33,360 bases of DNA from NCBI GenBank assembly GCA_021201395.1, contig JAJQFB010000031.1, positions 1 through 33,360 of the forward strand. The letters run 5' to 3'. A program made the position numbers and the translations under genes. This DNA is from Clostridiales bacterium (GTDB taxonomy: Bacteria; Bacillota; Clostridia; Lachnospirales; CAG-274). The notes beneath the pieces were generated by a model. The model saw only the letters and a list, made by a program, of their open reading frames with translations. It was not told where the DNA came from and ran no database searches. Positions 16,177-22,891 of this stretch are shown here, piece by piece (the first letter of the stretch is position 1; the number at the start of each line of letters is the position of its first letter).

Positions 16177-16935
16177 TTGTATTACAGAGCGGCAAAAAAC
16201 AGAAGCTATATAAATTCACAGGTTGACAGGTGGCTTAAAGGGGGAGTGATTTCTCCCGAAATGGGCAGGGGGCTTAAGGCCTCGGTTTATATGGGGGATT
16301 TGGAAAGAGGGGACGACCTTATAAGGGGCTTTAACAACTTTACGGAGTTCAGCGATGAGACGGAAGAAGCCGATGAGGCCGGTTATACTCAAAACGCCGA
16401 AAGTCCTGTTTCCGATGGCAGAGGGGGCTATGTTCCAAACGGAGGTGCGGCTATGCATCCCGAGGGAGAGAGAAGCCGTCTCGATGCCATAAGCTATGAC
16501 GGTGTTTACAACAGGGATGTAAAGCTTATGCACGAGCTCTACGGCAGGATAAACGCCTTTTTATACCCCATAGCAGTCGAAACAGTAAACGAAGCGGAAT
16601 ACCCCGGAAGCACGGTTTATGACTATGATCTGCCGGAGAGAGAGGGTTCTCAGGGGGGAACAATAAGGGATTTTGAAATAACAAGAGACAGGCTGAACCA
16701 GATGATTGACAAAGTTTATGAAAAAGCCGTTATGATGTCCGACGATATAGACGAGATTATGAATGACGACAATGAAATGACAGCAGGAAACACACGGGAG
16801 GAGCTTTTGAGGGCGGCTATAGAGAGCCTTCTCCTTACGGAGCTTTTTATATCAAGGCGGCCTTTCTACAGGCAGACCGCCGAGGTTTACAGATTTTTCG
16901 ACGGACGTTATGACGGTATGAACCCCTCATATTAA
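16177..16935 (+). CDS. Uncharacterised soluble protein following comF
   Basis: Two starts are possible. GTG 16168 overlaps the GGAGTG ribosome-binding site, so I prefer TTG 16177, six bases beyond it, giving 252 residues beginning YYRAAKNRSYINSQVDRWLK. The protein has no signal peptide or TM helix. The N-terminal 50 residues look folded, and a low-complexity Glu/Asp/Gly-rich middle (residues about 60-105) separates them. The C-terminal half is helical (ITRDRLNQMIDKVYEKAVMM, LRAAIESLLLTELFISRRPF). It lies 88 bases after comF and is flanked downstream by a copy of the 15-bp repeat. I do not recognise a family. Confidence 0.6.
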   Translation: MYYRAAKNRSYINSQVDRWLKGGVISPEMGRGLKASVYMGDLERGDDLIRGFNNFTEFSDETEEADEAGYTQNAESPVSDGRGGYVPNGGAAMHPEGERSRLDAISYDGVYNRDVKLMHELYGRINAFLYPIAVETVNEAEYPGSTVYDYDLPEREGSQGGTIRDFEITRDRLNQMIDKVYEKAVMMSDDIDEIMNDDNEMTAGNTREELLRAAIESLLLTELFISRRPFYRQTAEVYRFFDGRYDGMNPSY

Positions 16936-16953
16936 TTCTTAAATTAAAAACTG

Positions 16954-17001
16954 CGAACCGCCGATTGAGGAAGCGATGATTAATTTTGTGAATTAATCAT
17001 C
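16954..17001 (+). repeat. Two 15-bp units plus 11-bp hairpin (copy 2 of an intergenic repeat)
   Basis: CGAACCGCCGATTGA (16954-16968) and GGAAGCGATGATTAA (16969-16983) match the reverse complements of the units at 13079-13108. GATGATTAATT (16975-16985) pairs with AATTAATCATC (16991-17001) around TTGTG. It may end the recD2-comF transcript, though no T-tract follows directly. Confidence 0.5.
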
Positions 17002-17019
17002 ATTTCTTTAAAAATTAAC

Positions 17020-17048
17020 TTTACATTTGCCCCAAAAAAAAGTATAAT
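17020..17048 (+). promoter_or_regulatory. SigA-type promoter of yqeG-aroE-aroK/Q
   Basis: TTTACA (17020-17025), a 17-base spacer and TATAAT (17043-17048), about 45 bases before ATG 17093. Confidence 0.7.
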
Positions 17049-17092
17049 CTATATTATATACAGGCATATAGGAAAAGTACAGAGGTACACTT

Positions 17093-17596
17093 ATGACAAA
17101 CTTGCTTTACCCAAAGGAATATCTAAATTCCTACCGCGACCTTAAACCCGAAAGACTTAAGACTCTTAAAATTAAAACGGTTATATTCGATATAGACAAT
17201 ACTCTCGTTCCTTATTTTGTAAAAAAACCAACAAAAGAGGTTTTGGATTATTTCGGAAGCCTCAAAGCGGCAGGCATAAATACAGCCGTTCTTTCAAACA
17301 GCAGGCCGGAAAGAGCCGAAGAGTTTTGCCGGGGGCTTGATATTCCCTTTGTTTCGAGGGCAAAAAAGCCTTTAAATAAAGGGCTTAAGAAGCTTATGAG
17401 AGAGCTTTCTTTAAAGCCCGAGGAAGCCCTTATAATAGGGGATCAGATTTTTATGGACGTTCTTTTGGGAAACCTAAACGGAATTTATTCTGTTCTTGTA
17501 AAAAAGGCGGATAAAAAAGACGAGCTTATAACCGCAGTTAAAAGGCCTCTTGAAAAAATCGTTCTTTTCTTTTATTTAAGGAGGGGCAGGAAATGA
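17093..17596 (+). CDS. yqeG: YqeG-family HAD (subclass IIIA) phosphatase
   Basis: The 167-residue length and motifs fit YqeG: HAD motif I VIFDIDNTLVPYF, motif II AVLSNSRPERAEEF, and motif IV IIGDQIFMDVLLGN. The catalytic nucleophile is the first Asp of DIDNT. YqeG is widespread in Bacillota; its substrate is not well settled. ATG 17093 follows AGAGGT. The stop overlaps the aroE start (ATGA at 17593-17596), and in many Clostridia yqeG sits directly before aroE, as here. Confidence 0.88.
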   Translation: MTNLLYPKEYLNSYRDLKPERLKTLKIKTVIFDIDNTLVPYFVKKPTKEVLDYFGSLKAAGINTAVLSNSRPERAEEFCRGLDIPFVSRAKKPLNKGLKKLMRELSLKPEEALIIGDQIFMDVLLGNLNGIYSVLVKKADKKDELITAVKRPLEKIVLFFYLRRGRK

Positions 17597-18504
17597 CAAA
17601 TACAAATACAAATACAAATATAATAAATTCCATATCGGGAAGCACGAAAATCTACGGCGTAATAGGCGACCCCATAGGCCACAGCTTTTCTCCCGAAATA
17701 CATAACGCTGTATATTCCCTGACCGGGGAGAGGGCGGTTTATGTTCCCTTTAACGTAAAGAAAGACGGTCTTGAAGCGGCAGTAAAGGGTGCTTACAGTT
17801 TAGGCATAAAGGGCTTAAACGTTACCCTGCCCCACAAAAAGGAAGTAATTAAATACCTTCGGGGGCTTGAGGGGGACTCAGGGCTTATAGGGGCGGTAAA
17901 CACCCTTAAATATACCGAAAAGGGATATATTGGCTACAACACCGACGTCACAGGCATAGAATACAGCTTTTCCACCCGTGGTATAAGCCTAAAGGACAGG
18001 ACGGCTCTTGTTTTGGGCGCCGGGGGAGCCTCGGACGCCCTCTGTGCAGCTCTCTTAAAAAACGGAGCAAAGCGTATTTACATAGCAAACAGAACCTTTG
18101 AAAAGGCTCTGGCTCTTAAAGAGCTTCTTGAAAAAAGCTATAATACCGAAATTATACCCCTAAGCCTTGAGGAGGCCGAAAAAGTCGGAGACGCCGACAT
18201 TGTCTTAAACGGAACAACCTTAGGCTTCGGTAAAAATTCCGGGCTTTCCCCCTTATCCGAGGCTTTCTTTTCCCGAAACCGAATCGAAATCTGTTTCGAC
18301 GTTATATATACCCCTTGGGAAACAAGGCTTTTAAAGGACGCAAAGGAGGCAGGAGCCTTTTGTATAAACGGCTTCGATATGCTTATTTATCAGGGAGCGG
18401 CTTCCGCTGAAATATGGCTTTCAAAAAAATATGATGAAAGCTTTTTAAATAAATTAAAAAATAACCTAAAAGAACAATTTTTAACCACACAGAAAGGAAA
18501 TTAA
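17593..18504 (+). CDS. aroE: Shikimate dehydrogenase AroE
   Basis: Reduces 3-dehydroshikimate to shikimate with NADPH. Substrate-site motifs are GHSFSPEIHNA and NVTLPHKKEV (catalytic Lys in LPHKK), with GYNTDVTG supplying the paired Asp. The NAD(P) Rossmann loop is VLGAGGASDAL. At 303 residues it is slightly long because of an N-terminal extension encoded by four tandem ACAAAT units (17596-17619), giving a Thr-Asn repeat ahead of the conserved TKIYGVIGDPIGHS. The start overlaps yqeG and has GGAGGGGCAGG upstream, so it is well placed despite the odd N-terminus. Next gene starts two bases after its stop. Confidence 0.92.
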   Translation: MTNTNTNTNIINSISGSTKIYGVIGDPIGHSFSPEIHNAVYSLTGERAVYVPFNVKKDGLEAAVKGAYSLGIKGLNVTLPHKKEVIKYLRGLEGDSGLIGAVNTLKYTEKGYIGYNTDVTGIEYSFSTRGISLKDRTALVLGAGGASDALCAALLKNGAKRIYIANRTFEKALALKELLEKSYNTEIIPLSLEEAEKVGDADIVLNGTTLGFGKNSGLSPLSEAFFSRNRIEICFDVIYTPWETRLLKDAKEAGAFCINGFDMLIYQGAASAEIWLSKKYDESFLNKLKNNLKEQFLTTQKGN

Positions 18505-18506
18505 AA

Positions 18507-19505
18507 ATGAACAAAATTTACACGGAAAAAAACATTATTTTTATCGGCTTTATGGGAAGCGGAAAAACAACAATCGGCAGAAAATTAGCTATGATTTTAA
18601 AGAGAAAATTTATCGATATGGATATGCAGATACAGGATTTTTATCATATGTCAATAGCCGATATGTTCAAGGAATACGGAGAGGATTTTTTCAGAGAACA
18701 GGAAAGCGCTCTTTGCGTAAACTTAGGCAAGGCCTATAAAAAAATCATCGCAACCGGCGGCGGTGTTGTTTTGAACCCCGAAAACATCGTAAATCTCAAA
18801 AAGAACGGAATTATTGTTTACCTAAAAAGTACACCCGAAAGCATATATGAAAACACAAAGTTTGACAAGACCCGTCCTCTGTTAAACGTAGAGGACAAGC
18901 TTAACGAAATTTCACAGCTTTTGGAAAAAAGAGCGCCTATTTATGAAGAATGTGCAGATCTTATCGTAGATGTATCCGAAAGAAATATTGACAGGTGTGT
19001 TCAAAACGTAATAGACTCCATTACCGAATATTTAAACGAGGACGAAGCCGTAAAAGCCCCCAATGTAAAGAAGGTAAGAATTATAAACGGCCCAAACATC
19101 AACTTTACGGGCTTGAGAGAAAGAAGTATCTACGGCAATTTAAACTACAGCCAAATTATGGACAAGGCTAAGGAAAAAGCACTTGAGCTGGGCTATGAAA
19201 TAGAAATTTTCCAGTCAAACCACGAGGGTGAAATTATAGACTATATACAGAAGTGCTGTTATGAAAAGGTAAACGGCGTTGTAATTAACCCCGGTGCTTT
19301 TACCCACTACAGCTATGCCATAAGAGACGCCATAGCTTCCGTTTCGCAGATTCCCTTTGTGGAGGTTCATATGAGCAATATCCACAAGCGCGAGGAATTT
19401 CGCCATACCTCCGTAACCGCTCCCGTCTGTGCAGGGCAGATGTGCGGCTTCGGCTCTTTAGGCTATGAACTGGGACTTATAGCGCTTAAAACACTTATGG
19501 TATAA
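18507..19505 (+). CDS. aroK/aroQ: Bifunctional shikimate kinase / type II 3-dehydroquinate dehydratase
   Basis: Two complete enzymes in one 332-residue chain. Residues 1-about 170 are shikimate kinase: P-loop GFMGSGKTTIGRKLA, substrate site DMDMQI and ATGGGVVLN, lid FDKTRPLL. Residues about 188-332 are type II dehydroquinase: IINGPNINFTGLRERSIYG with the catalytic Tyr, FQSNHEGEIIDYIQ, VINPGAFTHYSYAIRDAI, and VEHM-like EVHMSNIHKREEFRHTS with the catalytic His. They catalyse steps 5 and 3 of the shikimate pathway; AroE, step 4, is encoded just upstream, so the three consecutive steps are together. No frameshift or in-frame stop lies at the junction, which is a real fusion. Confidence 0.93.
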   Translation: MNKIYTEKNIIFIGFMGSGKTTIGRKLAMILKRKFIDMDMQIQDFYHMSIADMFKEYGEDFFREQESALCVNLGKAYKKIIATGGGVVLNPENIVNLKKNGIIVYLKSTPESIYENTKFDKTRPLLNVEDKLNEISQLLEKRAPIYEECADLIVDVSERNIDRCVQNVIDSITEYLNEDEAVKAPNVKKVRIINGPNINFTGLRERSIYGNLNYSQIMDKAKEKALELGYEIEIFQSNHEGEIIDYIQKCCYEKVNGVVINPGAFTHYSYAIRDAIASVSQIPFVEVHMSNIHKREEFRHTSVTAPVCAGQMCGFGSLGYELGLIALKTLMV

Positions 19506-19666
19506 TACTGTATGATATTTATAATATACAGGGACTGCCGTTTACTCTTGCAGACGGCGGCCTAAAATTATTTGTAAAGTTCACTAAAATTGAGGCTGTT
19601 AAAATATTATTTTACAAAAACTTTAATAAAATTTATCAAAACCCTATTCAAAGAGCAACTTTTTAT

Positions 19667-19695
19667 TTGACGTATTAAAATGAATGTAGTGTAAT
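19667..19695 (+). promoter_or_regulatory. SigA-type promoter of serC-serA
   Basis: TTGACG (19667-19672), a 17-base spacer and TGTAAT (19690-19695), about 55 bases before ATG 19750. Upstream in the 244-base gap, GCCGT/ACGGC (19537-19558) makes a weak hairpin after aroK/Q without a T-tract, and TAAAAT-ATT-ATTTTA near 19600 is a small palindrome. No riboswitch was recognised. Confidence 0.65.
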
Positions 19696-19749
19696 GATTG
19701 AAAACATTTTATTTATACATATCTTATATATATTGGGAGGAATTTAAAA

Positions 19750-20838
19750 ATGAACAGAGTATATAATTTTTCGGCAGGTCCGTCCATGCTGCCTCTTCCT
19801 GTTCTTAAAAAAGCACAGGACGAAATGCTGAGTTATGGTGATACAGGTATGTCGGTTATGGAAATGAGCCACCGTTCAAAGGCTTATGACGATATTATAA
19901 AGGATGCGGAAAGGCTTTTAAGAGAGCTTATGAACATACCAGACAACTACAAGGTTATGTTTCTTCAGGGCGGCGGCTCCACACAGTTTGCAATGGTAGC
20001 TTTAAACCTTTTAAACGGCTCCAAAAAGGCTGACTATGTTAAAACAGGCCAGTGGGCAAAGAAAGCGGCTGCCGAAGCTTCAAAATACGGCGAGATAAAT
20101 ATTGTGGCTTCCTCCGAGGACAAGACCTTTTCCTATGTCCCCCTTTTGGACAAGAGCAAATTTACCCCGGACGCAGACTATTTCTATATCTGCCAAAACA
20201 ACACAATCTACGGCACACGCTACACAGAGCTTCCCGATACGGGCTCCGTTCCCCTTGTAGCCGACCTTTCCTCCTGCATTATGTCAGAGGTAACGGACGT
20301 TTCAAAATACGGTCTTATTTTTGCAGGGGCTCAGAAAAACGTAGGCCCTGCAGGTGTTACTATTGTTATTGCAAGAGAGGATCTTTTAGGCAAGGCTATG
20401 GACATTACTCCTACAATGCTTGACTATAAGATTCACGCCGACAACGGCTCGCTTTACAATACACCTCCCTGTTATGCCGTTTATGTTGCAAAGCTTGTTT
20501 TTGAATGGCTTAAGGATATGGGCGGCGTTGCCGAAATGCAGAAGATAAACGAAGAAAAAGCAGGGCTTCTCTATGACTGCCTCGACAATTCCTCTATGTT
20601 CAAGGGTACTGTAGTCCCCAAAGACCGTTCCCTTATGAACATACCTTTTGTAACAACAAAGGGCGACAAGGATCTTGAAGCTAAGTTTGTAAAGGAAGCG
20701 GCGGCTTCCGGCCTTGTAAACCTTAAAGGCCACAGAACCGTAGGCGGAATGAGAGCGAGCATATATAACGCTATGCCTGTTGAGGGCGTAAAGGCTCTTG
20801 TTGATTTCATAAACAAATTTGAAAAGGAAAACAAATAA
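19750..20838 (+). CDS. serC: Phosphoserine aminotransferase SerC
   Basis: PLP enzyme converting 3-phosphohydroxypyruvate to phosphoserine. At 362 residues it is of family length. It starts with the hallmark [18 protein letters not shown], has [23 protein letters not shown], and the PLP-lysine motif [17 protein letters not shown]. The C-terminal [18 protein letters not shown] carries the conserved Arg/His. ATG 19750 follows GGGAGGAATTT. It is 23 bases ahead of serA, giving a two-gene operon for the first two committed steps of serine synthesis. Confidence 0.95.
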   Translation: MNRVYNFSAGPSMLPLPVLKKAQDEMLSYGDTGMSVMEMSHRSKAYDDIIKDAERLLRELMNIPDNYKVMFLQGGGSTQFAMVALNLLNGSKKADYVKTGQWAKKAAAEASKYGEINIVASSEDKTFSYVPLLDKSKFTPDADYFYICQNNTIYGTRYTELPDTGSVPLVADLSSCIMSEVTDVSKYGLIFAGAQKNVGPAGVTIVIAREDLLGKAMDITPTMLDYKIHADNGSLYNTPPCYAVYVAKLVFEWLKDMGGVAEMQKINEEKAGLLYDCLDNSSMFKGTVVPKDRSLMNIPFVTTKGDKDLEAKFVKEAAASGLVNLKGHRTVGGMRASIYNAMPVEGVKALVDFINKFEKENK

Positions 20839-20861
20839 AAGAGATTTGAGGAGATTTTAGT

Positions 20862-21992
20862 ATGTATAACATATTGACACTTAATAAAATTTCAAAAAAC
20901 GGTTTAAATGTACTTACGGATAACTGTGCTTACGGCGACAATGTTGAAAATCCCGACGGAATACTTTTGAGAAGCTATAAAATGCACGATATGGAGCTTC
21001 CGGAAAGTCTCCTTGCGGTTGCACGCTGCGGCGCAGGGGTAAACAATATTCCCCTTGACAAATGTGCAGACAAGGGTATTGTTGTTTTCAATACTCCGGG
21101 AGCAAACGCAAACGCAGTTAAGGAGCTTGTTCTCACGGCTCTTCTTATTTCCTCGAGAAATATTATAGGGGGCTATAACTGGGTTCAGGGCCTTGAGGGA
21201 GATGTTTCCGCAAAGGTTGAAAAGGGAAAGTCGCAGTTTGCCGGCCCTGAAATAATGGGCAAGAAATTAGGCGTAATAGGCTTGGGTGCCATAGGTGTTT
21301 TAGCGGCAAATTCCGCAAAGGCCTTAGGTATGGAGGTTTTGGGCTATGACGCTTATCTTTCAACAAAGTCCGCATGGTCAATCGACAGCTCCGTTAAGTG
21401 TGTAAGCCTTGATAAGCTTCTTGCAGAGTCCGACTATATAACAATTCACGTTCCCTATATGCCCTCTACAAAGGGTATGCTGGGCAAAGACGCCCTTTCT
21501 AAGGTTAAGGACGGCGTAAGAATAATAAATTTGGCAAGAGGAGAGCTTGCTGACAACGAAGCTATGAAAGAGGCTCTTTCAAGCGGAAAGGTAAGCTGTT
21601 ACGTTACGGACTTCCCCAATGACGATATGACGGGGGTTGAAAATGTAATCACTCTGCCCCATTTGGGAGCTTCCACCCCCGAAGCAGAGGACAGCTGCGC
21701 CGTTATGGCAGCCTATGAAATAATGGACTACCTTGAAAACGGAAATATAACCCACTCGGTAAACTATCCTGACGTTTCTCTCGAAGCCCCCGGTAAGACA
21801 AAAATCTGTGTTTTGGCTAAAGATACGGCGGCAGACAAGATTATTTCAGCCGCTGCAAACGTAACGGAAACCGCTTCAAAAACAAAGGGCGGTTATTCCT
21901 ACACGATTTTGGCCGCAGACTGTGAGGCCGACAAAACAGCGGAAGCTTTAAAGGCTCTTGACGGGGTTATAAAGGTAAGAGTAATAAAATAA
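20862..21992 (+). CDS. serA: D-3-phosphoglycerate dehydrogenase-type oxidoreductase SerA
   Basis: NAD-dependent 2-hydroxyacid dehydrogenase that would make 3-phosphohydroxypyruvate for SerC. Motifs: RCGAGVNNIPLDKCADKGI, Rossmann loop GVIGLGAIGVLAA, INLARGELADNEAM with the catalytic Arg, and LPHLGASTPEAEDSC with the catalytic His. At 376 residues it is shorter than the 520-residue form: a compact C-terminal segment (KICVLAKDTAADKIISAAAN, ending ALDGVIKVRVIK) may be an ACT-like domain for serine feedback. ATG 20862 follows GAGGAGATTTT. Clustering with serC makes the assignment secure. Confidence 0.9.
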   Translation: MYNILTLNKISKNGLNVLTDNCAYGDNVENPDGILLRSYKMHDMELPESLLAVARCGAGVNNIPLDKCADKGIVVFNTPGANANAVKELVLTALLISSRNIIGGYNWVQGLEGDVSAKVEKGKSQFAGPEIMGKKLGVIGLGAIGVLAANSAKALGMEVLGYDAYLSTKSAWSIDSSVKCVSLDKLLAESDYITIHVPYMPSTKGMLGKDALSKVKDGVRIINLARGELADNEAMKEALSSGKVSCYVTDFPNDDMTGVENVITLPHLGASTPEAEDSCAVMAAYEIMDYLENGNITHSVNYPDVSLEAPGKTKICVLAKDTAADKIISAAANVTETASKTKGGYSYTILAADCEADKTAEALKALDGVIKVRVIK

Positions 21993-22012
21993 CAAAGTCA
22001 AAATAAAAAAAG

Positions 22013-22050
22013 AAAACAGAGCTTGAGCATTATGCCGGGTTCTGTTTTTT
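22013..22050 (+). terminator. Rho-independent terminator after serA
   Basis: AAAACAGA (22013-22020) pairs with TCTGTTTT (22041-22048). The stem continues inward with G-U/C-G pairs to GC-ATTAT-GC, and a T-run ends it. It lies 20 bases after the serA stop. Confidence 0.8.
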
Positions 22051-22089
22051 ATATCTCCTGCTGCCTCTGCTGTATGCAAAAATATTTGC

Positions 22090-22118
22090 TTGTTATTATA
22101 CATATAATGTGATATAAT
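22090..22118 (+). promoter_or_regulatory. Promoter and probable operator of the toxin-antitoxin pair
   Basis: TTGTTA (22090-22095), a 17-base spacer and TATAAT (22113-22118) with an extended-10 TG (22110-22111). ATTATA-CA-TATAAT (22095-22108) is a perfect inverted repeat inside the spacer, placed where an antitoxin would repress. Start of transcription near 22125 favours ATG 22151. Confidence 0.65.
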
Positions 22119-22150
22119 ATTTGCATAAATATTTTGGGAGGTGTTGTAAC

Positions 22151-22423
22151 ATGGCTATGGCAAATATAAACATATTTACGGACGAAGCTGTTAAAGCAAA
22201 GTGTGAAAGACTTTATGAGAGTCTCGGGCTCAATATATCAACTGCTGTCAACATATTTTTCCGACAGTCTCTTCTTGTAAACGGCCTGCCCTTTGATGTA
22301 AAGGCGGATATTCCGAACGAAACCACCCTTGCGGCATTTCGTGAGGGGGACGCTATTCTTGCAGACCGGTCTGTAAAAGGCTACACCGACATCAACGACT
22401 TAAGGACGGCTCTTGAAGTATGA
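22151..22423 (+). CDS. RelB/DinJ-family antitoxin
   Basis: The 90-residue product has the ribbon-helix-helix N-terminus of DinJ (ANINIFTDEAVKAKCERLY, LGLNISTAVNIFFRQSL, NGLPFDV). This part would dimerise and bind the operator in its own promoter. The C-terminal half (FREGDAILADRSVKGYTDIN) would wrap the toxin. ATG 22151 is nine bases after GGGAGG; the in-frame ATG at 22121 lies at or before the predicted transcription start. The stop overlaps the toxin start as ATGA, the usual coupled arrangement. Confidence 0.88.
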   Translation: MAMANINIFTDEAVKAKCERLYESLGLNISTAVNIFFRQSLLVNGLPFDVKADIPNETTLAAFREGDAILADRSVKGYTDINDLRTALEV

Positions 22424-22695
22424 AATATGAAGTTAAATTTACTACACAATTTAAAAAGGATTTAAAGCTTGCTAAAAAGCAAGGTAAAAATCTTGAAGAG
22501 CTTTTTAAAGTTGTAAACAAGCTTGCAAATGATGTTCCGTTGGAAGTAAAATATTGTGATCATAATTTGACAGGCAATTACTCTTCCTATAGAGAATGTC
22601 ATATTGACCCCGACTGGTTATTAATCTATAAAAAAGATTCCGGTGTACTTATATTGGTTCTTTACCGTGTTGGCAGTCACTCATACTTGTTCTAA
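22420..22695 (+). CDS. YafQ-family mRNA interferase toxin
   Basis: RelE-superfamily ribosome-dependent endoribonuclease, 91 residues as in YafQ. The conserved C-terminal half is present: DHNLTGNY, RECHIDPDWLLIYKKD and VGSHSYLF. These supply the His/Asp/His positions (HIDPDW and GSH) that carry catalysis in Escherichia coli YafQ, so the toxin should be active. The N-terminus (VKFTTQFKKDLKLAKKQGKN) is the usual basic helix pair. Translation is coupled to the antitoxin, and a terminator overlaps the stop codon, so the pair is a closed, self-contained unit. Confidence 0.9.
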   Translation: MKYEVKFTTQFKKDLKLAKKQGKNLEELFKVVNKLANDVPLEVKYCDHNLTGNYSSYRECHIDPDWLLIYKKDSGVLILVLYRVGSHSYLF

Positions 22696-22723
22696 AAATC
22701 TCTCGAATGCCGGGGGATTTTTT
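22694..22723 (+). terminator. Rho-independent terminator overlapping the toxin stop
   Basis: The 12 bases at 22694-22705 pair fully (two G-U) with 22711-22722 around AATGC; the right arm ends in the T-run. The stop codon TAA (22693-22695) forms the base of the stem. Confidence 0.85.
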
Positions 22724-22786
22724 AATTTGTTTAATTTAAAAAGCGAGGAGGGCAGCTTGAGGTCTGGTTTTTGTGTTTTAGGGAGT

Positions 22787-22827
22787 TTAAACGCCCCGAA
22801 AGGCGTTTGTTCCTACGGGGCGTTTAA
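22787..22827. other. Overlapping alternative hairpins between convergent genes
   Basis: TTAAACGCCCCG (22787-22798) pairs perfectly with CGGGGCGTTTAA (22816-22827). AAACGCC (22789-22795) can instead pair with GGCGTTT (22802-22808). It lies between the convergent toxin and pectate lyase genes; no T-tract on either strand. The rest of the 196-base gap holds nothing else I can name. Confidence 0.5.
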
Positions 22828-22891
22828 GGGGGATAGCTATATGTGTCTATAATCAGGTAATATGCTTTATATTTTATGCTTTTGTTATGCT

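Noticed and set aside
22643..22852. Plus-strand ORF of 69 codons past the toxin
   Set aside because: It starts within the toxin gene, runs through its terminator and the hairpin region, and has no ribosome-binding site.
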